From Candidatus Nomurabacteria bacterium RIFCSPLOWO2_01_FULL_39_17 (lineage in GTDB: Bacteria; Patescibacteriota; Minisyncoccia; Phycocordibacterales; UBA9973), in NCBI GenBank assembly GCA_001785805.1, contig MFUU01000020.1:1-17423 (forward strand): 17,423 bases of DNA, written 5' to 3'. The notes below the pieces were generated by a model. The model ran no database searches and was not told the DNA's origin. It saw nothing but the letters and a program-made list of their open reading frames with translations. Positions 6,877-14,591 of this stretch are shown here, in pieces (position 1 is the first letter of the stretch; every line of letters begins with the position of its first letter). The translations under genes were made by a program, and so were the position numbers.

Positions 6877-7401
6877 CTATATGTTTTTTAAAAAATAAGC
6901 AATAACGGAGCCTAAAACAAATCCCCCCAGAATATCAAGCGGAAAGTGAATTCCGGCAATGATGCGGGCTAGGCCTATAAGAAAAGCGAAAAACATAAAT
7001 ACATAACCGGCTTTTTTGTAACTAAAGAATATTGAAACTGCCAAAGCGCTGAAAAAAGTCGCGTGTCCAGAAGGAAAAGCAAGGCCTGTTTCAGAAAGAA
7101 GAGCTTGCACATCAGGGAGAACAGCGAAGGGTCGGGGCGCGTGAATCATAATTTTCATAATTTTAGCGATAAGCCAAGCGAATCCGCCAGAGAAAAATAC
7201 AAAAAGTATTCCTCTCCACTTCTGGGCGAATTCCCGTAAAGGATTTTTTGAGAGTAAAACTTTGTGATGTATTAATAAAAAGATCAGAGCCAGTAAAATT
7301 ACCAGGTACGGAAAAGTGTCGGCGAAAAAGATAACAAGCTTGTCAAAAAACTCCGACTTATGCGCTAAATTATAAAAAAAGTAAAAAATTTGATTGTTCA
7401 T
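6877..7401 (-). CDS. PAP2-family phosphatase, probably undecaprenyl-diphosphatase
   Basis: 174 residues, mostly membrane helices. The three motifs of the PAP2 acid-phosphatase superfamily are intact: K83-x6-R90-P91, PSGH (110-113, with the catalytic H113), and R146-x5-H152-x3-D156. The size and spacing resemble BcrC/YbjG-type enzymes that dephosphorylate undecaprenyl diphosphate, recycling the lipid carrier for peptidoglycan synthesis. rodA two genes upstream makes that role plausible. A phosphatidic-acid or other lipid phosphatase cannot be excluded from sequence alone. It follows folD after 61 bases that include a possible TATAAT promoter. Confidence 0.88.
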   Translation of the reverse strand: MNNQIFYFFYNLAHKSEFFDKLVIFFADTFPYLVILLALIFLLIHHKVLLSKNPLREFAQKWRGILFVFFSGGFAWLIAKIMKIMIHAPRPFAVLPDVQALLSETGLAFPSGHATFFSALAVSIFFSYKKAGYVFMFFAFLIGLARIIAGIHFPLDILGGFVLGSVIAYFLKNI

Positions 7402-7433
7402 CCCGTGTGAAATTTTAATTTATTAATTTTATC

Positions 7434-7439
7434 ATTATA
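7434..7439 (-). promoter_or_regulatory. Possible -10 element upstream of the PAP2 gene
   Basis: Minus-strand TATAAT (7439-7434) in the 61-base gap after folD. It would leave a leader of about 25 bases, unlike the leaderless pattern seen elsewhere in the window. The surrounding sequence is very A/T-rich, so a chance match is possible. Confidence 0.3.
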
Positions 7440-7462
7440 ATATAGTGAGTAAAATTCGGGAT

Positions 7463-8299
7463 TCATTTTAATCTCTTGGCGACGTTTAATACATTCTGAA
7501 GAAGCATTGCGACGGTTACCGGACCTACTCCACCCGGCACCGGTGAAACAAAACCCGCCATATCTTTAATCGATTCCAAATCAATATCACCTACTATTCC
7601 CCCGTTTGATTCCGAGGTTCCCGCGTCTATTAAAACTACTCCGGATTTTATCATACCGTCATTTATTAATTTCCCCTTCCCGGTAGCGGAAATAATTATA
7701 TCCGCTTCTTTGATAATATTCCCTTTGTTTTCTGTACGACTAGTCACTATCATAGGCTCCAACCCCTTAGAACGTAAAAGCGCGGCAACCGGTTTCCCCA
7801 CAAGCGCGCCCTGGCCAATTACAACAATCTTCTTATTTTTTAATTCTAAATTAAGAGAATCAAGCAATGCCATACAGGCAAAAGCCGTCGGAAGACCAAT
7901 ACCATCGATATTTTTACCACTATAAAATTTCTCGCTAGCAATTGTTCCTAGGCAGTCAACATCCAAGTGGGGGTCTATCGCATCTAAGATTGCTCGCTGG
8001 TCCAAGTGGGCAGGTAATGGAAGCTGAACTATTATACCGCTCATGTTCGGAATTTTATTGAGAAGTTTTATTTCTTGTATCAATTTTTCTGTAGTGAAGG
8101 AAGCGGGGAAATTTGCATTGTGGAATTTTATGCCCACTATTTCCGCCATCTTTGCCTTCATCCGCACATATTGCGCTGACGCAGGGTTATCCCCCACTAA
8201 TACATCGCAAAAAATCGGAACAAAAACAAGTGCTGATACTTTATCTTTTATTCTATCTAAAATTTCTTTCTGTAATTTTTTTCCGTCAATAATAATCAT
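7463..8299 (-). CDS. folD: Bifunctional methylene-THF dehydrogenase/methenyl-THF cyclohydrolase
   Basis: Interconverts 5,10-methylene-, 5,10-methenyl- and 10-formyl-tetrahydrofolate in the cytoplasm. 278 residues, close to the usual ~285. The catalytic pair Y44-x3-K48 lies in SAQYVRMKAK; GIIVQLPLP (88-96) and the substrate-site Asp115 in DVDC follow. The Rossmann segment reads VIGQGALVGKP (160-170), where many homologs have GRSxxVGxP, so the Arg near the cofactor phosphate is absent; cofactor preference may differ. PGGVGPVT (255-262) closes the active site. It lies between rodA and the PAP2 gene, with a short AGCT-rich repeat directly upstream of its ATG. It could supply one-carbon units to the methyl cycle, but methionine synthase is not visible here. 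Confidence 0.96.
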   Translation of the reverse strand: MIIIDGKKLQKEILDRIKDKVSALVFVPIFCDVLVGDNPASAQYVRMKAKMAEIVGIKFHNANFPASFTTEKLIQEIKLLNKIPNMSGIIVQLPLPAHLDQRAILDAIDPHLDVDCLGTIASEKFYSGKNIDGIGLPTAFACMALLDSLNLELKNKKIVVIGQGALVGKPVAALLRSKGLEPMIVTSRTENKGNIIKEADIIISATGKGKLINDGMIKSGVVLIDAGTSESNGGIVGDIDLESIKDMAGFVSPVPGGVGPVTVAMLLQNVLNVAKRLK

Positions 8300-8300
8300 T

Positions 8301-8333
8301 AGCTTTTAGCTTATAGCTAACTAGCTAATAGCT
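8301..8333. repeat. Short AGCT heptad repeat
   Basis: AGCT recurs at 8301, 8308, 8315, 8323 and 8330 (steps of 7, 7, 8, 7), with a further copy at 8346. It includes a 15-base palindrome (8321-8335, CTAGCTA-A-TAGCTAG). It fills the 56-base gap between rodA and folD and ends one base before the folD ATG. A TATAAG (8315-8310, minus strand) within it could act as a -10. Confidence 0.7.
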
Positions 8334-8355
8334 AGCAAGCCAGAAAGCTGATTAA

Positions 8356-9504
8356 TCATAAACCCAGAAACTCATTCCGCATATCGTCCCGATGCGCCGG
8401 TCTAGCATACTTGCGCATACTCATTAATATTCCCAGTCCCATAAATTCGGTCAGAAGGTGCGAGCCGCCATAGCTCATAAAAGGCAGAGGTATACCCGTT
8501 ATTGGCAGGAGTCCCAAATTCATGCCAATGTTGATGAGTATATGACTCATGAAGAAAATAGCAATGCCCATACCGAAAAGTATTTCAAAATTGGTCGCGC
8601 CGAAAGAAGCAGCGTAAAGAATGCGCCAAATAACAAGTCCATAAAGTAGGAGAATTAATATTGAACCCATAAAACCCCATTCCTCGGCATAGGCCGCCAA
8701 CACAAAGTCGGTTTGATACTCTGGTAAAAAATTTAATCGCGACTGCGTGCCGAAACCAAGACCCTTGCCGAAAATCTGCCCGGAACCGACAGCAATTGTA
8801 GATTGAAATGCATTGTAACCGGAACCGTGAATATCCGCCAAAGGATTTACAAAGTCTACAATTCGAGCTTTCTGATATGGCGCAAAAACAAAAAACCAAA
8901 ATGATATAAAAATTAAAACAACAGACAAAAAAACAAAAAACAAGTGGGTTTTAGAAATTCCGGAGACTAAAACCATGCCAAGCCAAATAAAAAATACAAT
9001 CAGGGCGGAACCAAAGTCCGGCTGAAACAATATTAAAATAAAGGGAATAAGCGCATAAAAGCCGGAAATAAAAATGTGTTTGATATCTCGGATTTCTACA
9101 TGCCGGCGGGAAAAATATTTTGCCAGGATAAGTACTAAGACAAGTTTTGTCATATCAGCCGGCTGAAAAGAAAATCCGCCGAAAGCAAACCAACTTTGGG
9201 CGCCGTGAGAAATATTTCCAAAAATAAAAAGTACCAACAGTAAAAAAGAAAATAAAAGGAATAAAAAAACCAAAACATTGGTGCGCTTTAAAAAACGAAA
9301 ATCAATAAAAGAAAATATAAAAAAAACTATGAGGGACAGTATTACCCAAATGACTTGTTTGTCAAAAAAATTGCCCGCATTCTCAGACAATGCGAAGGAT
9401 TTCATGGTCACCAGGCCGGCAAGAACTATCGGAACAATAAAAAAAACAAGTAGCCAATCTATCCCATTAGAGATCTTTTTTCCCGAGTTTATCAAAATTT
9501 CCAT
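8356..9504 (-). CDS. rodA: SEDS peptidoglycan glycosyltransferase RodA
   Basis: Polymerises lipid II during cell elongation, normally with a class B PBP. 382 residues with about ten membrane helices. SEDS signatures seen are GAQSWFAFGGFSFQPADMTK (101-120, Trp105 at the conserved position), QPDFGSALI (161-169), a long extracytoplasmic loop with GYNAFQSTIAVGSGQIFGKG (229-248) and LPEYQTDFVLA (260-270) holding the putative catalytic Asp266, and the C-terminal GIPLPFMSYGGSHLL. The Asp in PADMTK replaces the usual Glu of PSEFxK. The pattern favours RodA over FtsW. It is followed by folD; a short ORF (9492-9569) overlaps its start codon. Confidence 0.94.
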   Translation of the reverse strand: MEILINSGKKISNGIDWLLVFFIVPIVLAGLVTMKSFALSENAGNFFDKQVIWVILSLIVFFIFSFIDFRFLKRTNVLVFLFLLFSFLLLVLFIFGNISHGAQSWFAFGGFSFQPADMTKLVLVLILAKYFSRRHVEIRDIKHIFISGFYALIPFILILFQPDFGSALIVFFIWLGMVLVSGISKTHLFFVFLSVVLIFISFWFFVFAPYQKARIVDFVNPLADIHGSGYNAFQSTIAVGSGQIFGKGLGFGTQSRLNFLPEYQTDFVLAAYAEEWGFMGSILILLLYGLVIWRILYAASFGATNFEILFGMGIAIFFMSHILINIGMNLGLLPITGIPLPFMSYGGSHLLTEFMGLGILMSMRKYARPAHRDDMRNEFLGL

Positions 9505-9569
9505 AATTTGTAGGTTTGTTTGAAATAATCTCTAACGGGATCTATTCTTTTAATCGCTTGTTCTGCCAT
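9492..9569 (-). CDS. Possible 25-residue upstream ORF overlapping rodA
   Basis: An ATG at 9569 opens a 25-codon frame (beginning MAEQAIKRIDPVRDYF) that ends at a TGA 13 bases inside rodA, in another frame. Such an overlap could couple rodA translation to the short peptide. There is no good -10 or Shine-Dalgarno before it and no recognisable homology, so it may be chance. A 13-bp imperfect inverted repeat (9461-9473 / 9529-9541) spans the same region. Confidence 0.2.
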   Translation of the reverse strand: MAEQAIKRIDPVRDYFKQTYKLWKF

Positions 9570-9582
9570 GGAGTTATTTCAA

Positions 9583-10365
9583 TTACTTTAGTTTTACGGA
9601 AAAAATATCAAAGATCGGAATAATTTCTTTGGTAACTATTTTCCCGGGGATTGGTTCCGGCCAAGTAAAACGAATTTCCGCTTTTTCCTGTCCGGAAAGT
9701 TTCTCTAGGTAGGTACGGCTGGCAGAAATAGCATTCTCCTTCTCGTCATATAAAATCACAACCACATCTATCTCGGAAATAATAAGAAGCGAGTTGTTTT
9801 TTACGATAGCGGATAAAATCGGGCTAGTATCTGTATTTTCTAATTTTATATCAGAAACGGCAATTCTTAATTGATCTATTTTTTCTTTCGGAACTGTAAC
9901 CCATAGGGGCGTTTCGGTAAATTCAAAGGTAGTGTAGATGGGAATTGAATTTCCAATATCTACAGCTGTTTCAAAGACGGCAAAATGCCCTCCAGCTGGA
10001 ACAGTTGTTTCTCCCTCCCGTTTACCTATATAAATGTTATTGGCATCGGCAAAACGAAATCTATATTTTATTTTACTAACAACGGTATTAGTATTGTGGT
10101 TCTCAAGATATGCCACTGCATTATATCGACCAGGAACAACCCTAAATGCACGGGCCCAAATAACCGAAATCTGGTCAACCTGCGAAAGACATGCTCGGAC
10201 ACATGAACCACCGCAATCCACGCCCGTTTCATTTCCATTTTGTTTGTTGTCCTGGCAAGATGGAGGGTCATTAAAGAATGGATAACCTATCAGAGAACCA
10301 AGTGCCAGAAGGATAACAACAAGGATAAATATATAGAAAATTTGCCGTTGTGCCGCCCAGGTCAT
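9583..10365 (-). CDS. Membrane-anchored extracytoplasmic protein with Cys motif
   Basis: 260 residues from the ATG at 10365. An ATG at 10383 lies in frame, but TATAAT (10377-10372) falls inside that extension and ends 6 bases before 10365, so the shorter form is preferred. One membrane helix (about 9-31) is followed by a Cys motif, P-S-C37 ... ETGVDCGGSCVRAC (46-59, cysteines 51, 55, 59), seen in a range of bacterial surface proteins and probably disulfide-bonded or structural. The rest (about 60-260) is strand-rich with two likely immunoglobulin-like or FxLYD-like segments. The function is unknown; it is probably exposed on the outer face of the membrane. It lies between the histidine kinase and rodA. 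Confidence 0.82.
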   Translation of the reverse strand: MTWAAQRQIFYIFILVVILLALGSLIGYPFFNDPPSCQDNKQNGNETGVDCGGSCVRACLSQVDQISVIWARAFRVVPGRYNAVAYLENHNTNTVVSKIKYRFRFADANNIYIGKREGETTVPAGGHFAVFETAVDIGNSIPIYTTFEFTETPLWVTVPKEKIDQLRIAVSDIKLENTDTSPILSAIVKNNSLLIISEIDVVVILYDEKENAISASRTYLEKLSGQEKAEIRFTWPEPIPGKIVTKEIIPIFDIFSVKLK

Positions 10366-10371
10366 TTTTAT

Positions 10372-10380
10372 ATTATAACA
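10372..10380 (-). promoter_or_regulatory. Extended -10 promoter, leaderless, for the Cys-motif protein
   Basis: Minus-strand TG-T-TATAAT (hexamer 10377-10372) is followed by 6 bases and the ATG at 10365. This is the strongest extended -10 in the window and decides the start codon. Confidence 0.65.
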
Positions 10381-10390
10381 CAAAATAGAT

Positions 10391-10490
10391 TTGGAGTTAT
10401 GTGATTTTAGAGGCTTGGGAGCGCGACGGCGCGAGTACGAGAAATTTTTTAGTAAAAAAATATCCGTGCTCTAAAATCGCATAACTCCAA
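10391..10490. repeat. 100-bp element with 22-bp terminal inverted repeats
   Basis: The arms 10391-10412 and 10469-10490 are reverse complements at 21 of 22 positions; the single difference is a T/G that would still pair as G-U in RNA. Each outer end reads TTGGAG / CTCCAA. The 56-base interior has a GC-rich core (10421-10433, GCGCGACGGCGCG) that can form a small hairpin, then TTTTTT-AGT-AAAAAA, a second hairpin. It almost exactly fills the gap between the histidine kinase stop (10496) and the next promoter (10380). No target-site duplication is evident. It could be a MITE-like repeat or a structured RNA or terminator-like element. Confidence 0.85.
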
Positions 10491-10495
10491 AAGAC

Positions 10496-12148
10496 TTAAA
10501 TAGCGTTTAACTCCGCGAAGAACGCGGAACCCTTGCCTACCCCATCGGACTCGGCCCAAACTTTACCTCTATGCGCTTCAACAACTAATTTTACTGTATA
10601 CAGACCATATCCCGTACTGTCCACATTTATTTTCACTGAATCCTTGCCTCGTCCTCCTTCAGTGAATAAATGTTGTTTATCTTCTCTAGTTATGCCCATA
10701 CCCGTATCTTTAACATAAAATAGTATTTTATTTTCTTGTCTTTCAAGCCCGATTATAATTTTCCCCATACTGGTATACTTCATAGAATTCTCAATTAAGT
10801 TGCTTACGACTTCCTTAAGCCAAAAAGTGTCTCCTAGCGTAAAACACTCGTCTGTTTTGATTTCTTGTTCTAATTTCAACCCTTTGTTTTCTATAGTAAC
10901 TTTCTTTTCCGATAAAGTTTTTAGAACAATATCGCGGAAGTCTACTTTCTTCATATCATACTTGATAACTCCTTTCTGCATATTCGCAACATTAAGGACT
11001 AAGTCAACCGTATTGATGCCTGTATTATCTGATTCCAGACCTTTTTCGGCTATCTTTTTAAGCTCTGGTGAAATAGCGCCGAAACTGCCGTCCAGTATTC
11101 CTGAAAAAATATATTTTGAGTGGGTAAATGAGCCCTTAACTTTATGGGTGATAAGGTGAGTCAAGCTCTCTCTTTGCTTTAATAAAGCCTCAAGTTCTAT
11201 ATCTAGTTTCTGTAATTTTTCTTTCTGTTCAATTTCTTTTTTCACGCTCCTAATTAAGAGATAACCAACAACAATGATAAGTAAGAGAGTGGCACTGGCA
11301 ATAGTTCTGACATTATCAATAGTACGAATGAAAATAATACCCAACACTGAAAATCCGAGGGCAAAGACAAGGGCTTGGGCGCCGAACATTTTTGCGTTAA
11401 AGGTTTTGAATTTAACAATCATATAAGCCAAAAAGGCTGCAAATATCGGCATACTAAACAAACCGACTTGTGCCAATGTCCAGTTATCCGTAACACTTCC
11501 TATCATATTTCCCGACACAAAACTTAATAAAAACAAAACCACACCTAGTGTAATAAATATTATTGGCCGTCTTGTTTCTGGAGAAGATTTTAAATATTTT
11601 TTTACTGCAAAGAATAAAATCCAAAGGGAATAGATAATTTCAATCAAATAAACATAGTAAGTAGCTATGGGTCCTTCAGTTGGTTCTCGGTAGCAATTAC
11701 CTAAATAGAAATCTACAAGAGCGAATTTTGTCGGCAATAAAATAATAACAGGCAACAAAAGAGAAAAAATGCCAACTTTCTTTCTAAGACTAATATCTTT
11801 CTTCTCAATAAAAACGTCAATAAAGTAGACACACAGAGCGTAAATCAGTGGTTCAATAATCAGCATCACAGACCAGAAAAACATAATAAAATAATCTTTT
11901 TCATTGGCCCATAAAATAAGATCGAAAAACACCCAGAGAGAAAACAATATCATTATCAGAGATAACAATCTATTGATGAGAATCTTTCTGCCATTAAAGA
12001 ATACAAACATACCCACAACCAGAGATAATATAAGAGCCAGAAAGTGAGAATAATAAATCAGTGTTCCAAAAACATTATCTGAAAAAATCAAGAATCGGGC
12101 TGTGTCCCATTGGCATATATCTATAAATGCTTGAATCGTTGTTTCCAT
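10496..12148 (-). CDS. Multi-pass membrane sensor histidine kinase
   Basis: 550 residues. The first ~300 hold eight or nine hydrophobic helices, similar in layout to the 7TM N-terminal regions of some sensor kinases. A coiled coil (about 301-328) leads to a dimerisation domain whose likely phosphoacceptor is H335 in LITHKVKGSF; the usual HExxxP/HELRTP box is replaced by HKVKGS, so the acidic residue after the His is Lys. The ATPase domain is complete: N box SNLIENSMKYT (449-459), DTGMGI (481-486), F box HLFTEGGRG (493-501) and STGYGL (511-516). No response regulator adjoins it. It starts 3 bases after a 50-residue membrane peptide, so the two are probably translationally coupled. Its ligand is unknown. 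Confidence 0.9.
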   Translation of the reverse strand: METTIQAFIDICQWDTARFLIFSDNVFGTLIYYSHFLALILSLVVGMFVFFNGRKILINRLLSLIMILFSLWVFFDLILWANEKDYFIMFFWSVMLIIEPLIYALCVYFIDVFIEKKDISLRKKVGIFSLLLPVIILLPTKFALVDFYLGNCYREPTEGPIATYYVYLIEIIYSLWILFFAVKKYLKSSPETRRPIIFITLGVVLFLLSFVSGNMIGSVTDNWTLAQVGLFSMPIFAAFLAYMIVKFKTFNAKMFGAQALVFALGFSVLGIIFIRTIDNVRTIASATLLLIIVVGYLLIRSVKKEIEQKEKLQKLDIELEALLKQRESLTHLITHKVKGSFTHSKYIFSGILDGSFGAISPELKKIAEKGLESDNTGINTVDLVLNVANMQKGVIKYDMKKVDFRDIVLKTLSEKKVTIENKGLKLEQEIKTDECFTLGDTFWLKEVVSNLIENSMKYTSMGKIIIGLERQENKILFYVKDTGMGITREDKQHLFTEGGRGKDSVKINVDSTGYGLYTVKLVVEAHRGKVWAESDGVGKGSAFFAELNAI

Positions 12149-12151
12149 TTT

Positions 12152-12304
12152 TTATTCTTCTAATAAAGATTCATTAAAAGCTTCCTCATCTGTGAGGACA
12201 ACAAAATCTTTTAGAATAACATAACGATAATAAGTAATTGCAACAGAAAATAAAATTAATAATAAAAATACAGTGAAGAAAATTTCAGATTTTTTGTCAA
12301 TCAT
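12152..12304 (-). CDS. 50-residue single-pass membrane peptide
   Basis: An ORF of 50 codons from ATG (12304) to TAA. It starts MIDKKSEIFFTVFLLLILFS: a short charged N-terminus, one membrane helix (about 8-25), and an acidic tail (LTDEEAFNESLLEE, 37-50). It fills the gap between the SET gene (stop 12315) and the histidine kinase (start 12148), ending 3 bases before the kinase ATG. TATAAT (12319-12314) lies 9 bases before its start. The tight packing, promoter and sensible membrane topology support it as real. It may be a small partner of the kinase; no family is recognised. Confidence 0.7.
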   Translation of the reverse strand: MIDKKSEIFFTVFLLLILFSVAITYYRYVILKDFVVLTDEEAFNESLLEE

Positions 12305-12313
12305 ATAACTTAT

Positions 12314-12319
12314 ATTATA
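12314..12319 (-). promoter_or_regulatory. -10 promoter for the 50-residue peptide and kinase
   Basis: Minus-strand TATAAT (12319-12314), 9 bases before the ATG at 12304, overlapping the SET gene stop codon. It would allow the peptide and histidine kinase to be expressed apart from the upstream genes. Confidence 0.45.
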
Positions 12320-12857
12320 CACTAAATCCTCTTTTTATAAAACCTACCCATGCTACTTTAAGCCTTTCAAAATCCTTGAATTTAGAAATGTGGAATTTTT
12401 GGAAAACTTGTTTGAAATATTTTGGTGTATATTTTTTATATGTGTTAAAAACTTTGGGTGGTAAAAATTGTATGGACCTTATGGTTTTTCTGCAATTTTT
12501 TGATCCGCAATCACATTTAATATGCCAAAAAATGTCGGCTTCATTTAAAGAATAATCAAAAGTAATTTCTGTGCTCTTTTTAATATTATTTATGGCTACT
12601 ACCTTGACCCTGCCTTCAATAGCTGCATTCGGGCCACAAGAGTGGTTAAAATAAAGACCATATTTTATGGGATCTACCCATGTGTTCTTTCCCCAACCGA
12701 TCCAGTTGTACCCCGCAATTTTAGCTCTTTTTTCGTTGTCTATTAGAAAATTAATCTTTTTGCCCCTAATAGTAAAAAGGGTCTCCCCCTTGTTAATATC
12801 CCGATAAGCTAAGAGTCCTTTTCCGTGTGTTTTGCTTTTCCCAACGTATATTTTCAT
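12315..12857 (-). CDS. SET-domain protein lysine methyltransferase
   Basis: 180 residues. The SET fold motifs are all visible: GKGLLAYRDINKGETL (12-27), the cofactor motif NHSCGPN (71-77), EITFDY (97-102, with the catalytic-site Tyr102), and a Cys-rich post-SET segment CDCGSKNC (115-122) whose cysteines could join C74 in holding zinc. The C-terminal ~50 residues are basic and may bind the target. SET enzymes transfer methyl groups from SAM to lysines; the bacterial target here is unknown. The gene begins 3 bases after the PQ-loop-like membrane gene (TAA-GTC-ATG) and is followed by the small peptide and kinase. The metK-PfkB-ahcY set is just upstream and would supply SAM and remove SAH. Confidence 0.9.
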   Translation of the reverse strand: MKIYVGKSKTHGKGLLAYRDINKGETLFTIRGKKINFLIDNEKRAKIAGYNWIGWGKNTWVDPIKYGLYFNHSCGPNAAIEGRVKVVAINNIKKSTEITFDYSLNEADIFWHIKCDCGSKNCRKTIRSIQFLPPKVFNTYKKYTPKYFKQVFQKFHISKFKDFERLKVAWVGFIKRGFSV

Positions 12858-12860
12858 GAC

Positions 12861-13490
12861 TTAATCATGCTTGGTAAGAAAACTTATATCTTTCATTATA
12901 CCTTTTTTCTTGAAAAGAAGTATCACAATTATTATCAAGTCGGAAACAAGCATATAAATGGGGTATATAAGTATAGCAAAGGAAAATCTTTCAACCGCAA
13001 ACATATTTAAGCTGTCGGCAAGCCCTGTTCCAAACCAAGCCCAAAAGTCTTCCCCTTCGGGTCTTAAATATGACTTTTTAATCGTCGGTACAATAGCGAA
13101 AGAATCTACGGCAAGGTTAGTGATAAGCGCGACAACTGGATTTTTGAAAATAATCCAAAGAATAATGCTAATGGTAGCGCCTAATAAACAAATCAGATCT
13201 GTTTTATTGTCTAATCCACCTTCGCCATACTTGATTGATAATATGGCAATAATTAAAGGACCTAAAAACTCAACATAGGGCACCCAAATTGTATTGGAGG
13301 CACCAGAGAATTGATAACTTAAAGCCAAAATCAAGCCCATAAAAGACCAAATCCACCATGTGGCCCTGTTGGGTTTTGATCCACCCCTAAATATTGAAAT
13401 TACGTAGACTAAATATGCTGAAAGAGCGATTAGGCCAGCAATGATTCCCAGTACAACTTTTATATCTCCGAAACTGAAATTAAATATCAT
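12861..13490 (-). CDS. PQ-loop-like multi-pass membrane protein
   Basis: 209 residues with about seven hydrophobic helices. Two related segments are seen: GGSKPNRATWWIWSFMGL (36-53) and VPTIKKSYLRPEGEDFWAW (134-152). Each places a Pro and a Trp near the end of a helix, as in PQ-loop/SemiSWEET transporters, in line with an internal duplication. The relation to PQ-loop proteins is inference; the family is one I associate with Patescibacteria, where it is usually labelled hypothetical. Substrate and direction are unknown. It has a strong extended -10 promoter and heads a likely operon with the SET enzyme, the small peptide and the kinase. Confidence 0.75.
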   Translation of the reverse strand: MIFNFSFGDIKVVLGIIAGLIALSAYLVYVISIFRGGSKPNRATWWIWSFMGLILALSYQFSGASNTIWVPYVEFLGPLIIAILSIKYGEGGLDNKTDLICLLGATISIILWIIFKNPVVALITNLAVDSFAIVPTIKKSYLRPEGEDFWAWFGTGLADSLNMFAVERFSFAILIYPIYMLVSDLIIIVILLFKKKGIMKDISFLTKHD

Positions 13491-13498
13491 GCTGTTAG

Positions 13499-13507
13499 AT
13501 TATAGCA
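13499..13507 (-). promoter_or_regulatory. Extended -10 promoter for the membrane-SET operon
   Basis: Minus-strand TG-C-TATAAT (hexamer 13504-13499) lies in the 17-base gap after metK, 8 bases before the ATG at 13490. The predicted transcript starts at or within two bases of the ATG. Confidence 0.6.
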
Positions 13508-14584
13508 TTAATTTATTTTCTCAATCTGCTCCCAGGGCATATTGCGTCTGCCAAAATGACCATAGGTAGCAGTCTTGCGAAAAATCGGACTACGAAGGTT
13601 TAACTTTTTAATGATGGAAAGTGGTTTAAAGTCGAAATTTTTTCGAACAATTTCTGCTAAATTTTCCCCTCTTTCGTTAATAGCTTCTATCATTAGGGGT
13701 TCGGCCATACCGATAGCGTAAGCGACAGACACAAGCACTTCTCTGCCATAACCCCTTGCGACCAAATTCTTGGCTACATACCGTGCCATATAGGCACCGG
13801 AACGGTCAACTTTTGTAGAATCCTTCCCGGAGAAACACCCGCCACCATGTGGAATAAGTCCTCCATAAGTGTCTACCATTATTTTTCGTCCAGTGAGTCC
13901 GGTGTCTGCCTCGAAACCTCCCTGGATAAATTGCCCTGTTGGGTTGATAATTATTTTCACTGTTTTCTTTTCTTCTTCAGAAAGAAGCGGGAAAATAATT
14001 TTCTCAGTTATTTCTTTTTTTATTTCTTCTAACTTTACCTCCGGAGAATGTTGAGCGCTTACCAATACAGTATTTAATTTCCCACGAGTATAGGTGACTT
14101 GTGTTTTACCATCTGGTTTTAGCCATTTTATTCTGTCTTTTTCATTTGTATTTTTTCTAGCTTCTTCTAATCTTTTTGCAAGTCTGTGCACCAATACTAC
14201 CCCTCTCGGTAAAAATGCTACAGTTTCGTCGGTGGCAAATCCATACATTATTCCCTGATCCCCTGCACCGCCAGTATCTACTCCGATGGCTATATCGCGG
14301 GATTGGGTAACTATGCGGGCAGATATTTCAAGTTCATCATCATAACCAATGCTTTTGTAAACTTCTCTCGCGATTTTTACATAATCCACTTTCCCTCTTG
14401 AAGTCACTTCTCCGCCTATTACGAGTTTGCCATGTCCGCCAAATACTTCTACGGCTACCCGGCTCTTGGGGTCTAGCGTTAAATACGCGTCTAAGATAGC
14501 ATCCGATATCTGGTCACATATCTTGTCGGGGTGTCCAGAAGTAACACTTTCTACCGTATAGTTGTCATTGTGTTTATAAAACAT
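13508..14584 (-). CDS. metK: S-adenosylmethionine synthetase
   Basis: Makes SAM from methionine and ATP. 358 residues, shorter than the usual 380-400 but with all core motifs: ESVTSGHPDKICDQISDAIL (12-31, H18, D20, K21), GAGDQG (106-111), NPTGQFIQGG (214-223) and the P-loop-like GGGCFSGKDSTKVDRSGAYMARY (247-269), where the usual Ala is Cys. The saving in length comes mainly from a trimmed central region and C-terminus. It is preceded by its own promoter (TATAAT, 7 bases before the ATG) in a 20-base gap after the PfkB kinase, and forms the methyl-cycle set with that kinase and ahcY. Confidence 0.97.
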   Translation of the reverse strand: MFYKHNDNYTVESVTSGHPDKICDQISDAILDAYLTLDPKSRVAVEVFGGHGKLVIGGEVTSRGKVDYVKIAREVYKSIGYDDELEISARIVTQSRDIAIGVDTGGAGDQGIMYGFATDETVAFLPRGVVLVHRLAKRLEEARKNTNEKDRIKWLKPDGKTQVTYTRGKLNTVLVSAQHSPEVKLEEIKKEITEKIIFPLLSEEEKKTVKIIINPTGQFIQGGFEADTGLTGRKIMVDTYGGLIPHGGGCFSGKDSTKVDRSGAYMARYVAKNLVARGYGREVLVSVAYAIGMAEPLMIEAINERGENLAEIVRKNFDFKPLSIIKKLNLRSPIFRKTATYGHFGRRNMPWEQIEKIN

Positions 14585-14591
14585 AAGGGGA

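Noticed and set aside
7401..7461. TCCCG...CGGGA inverted repeat in the folD-PAP2 gap
   Set aside because: It needs a 5-base bulge and is mostly A/T; likely chance, despite resembling the ends of the gatC-gatA repeat.
9461..9541. 13-bp imperfect inverted repeat around the rodA start
   Set aside because: 12 of 13 matches over a 55-base loop is about what one expects by chance in a window of this size; kept only as a note in the upstream ORF entry.
10366..10383. Six-residue N-terminal extension (MCYNIK) of the Cys-motif protein
   Set aside because: The extension codons are the TATAAT promoter itself, so they are unlikely to be transcribed from it.
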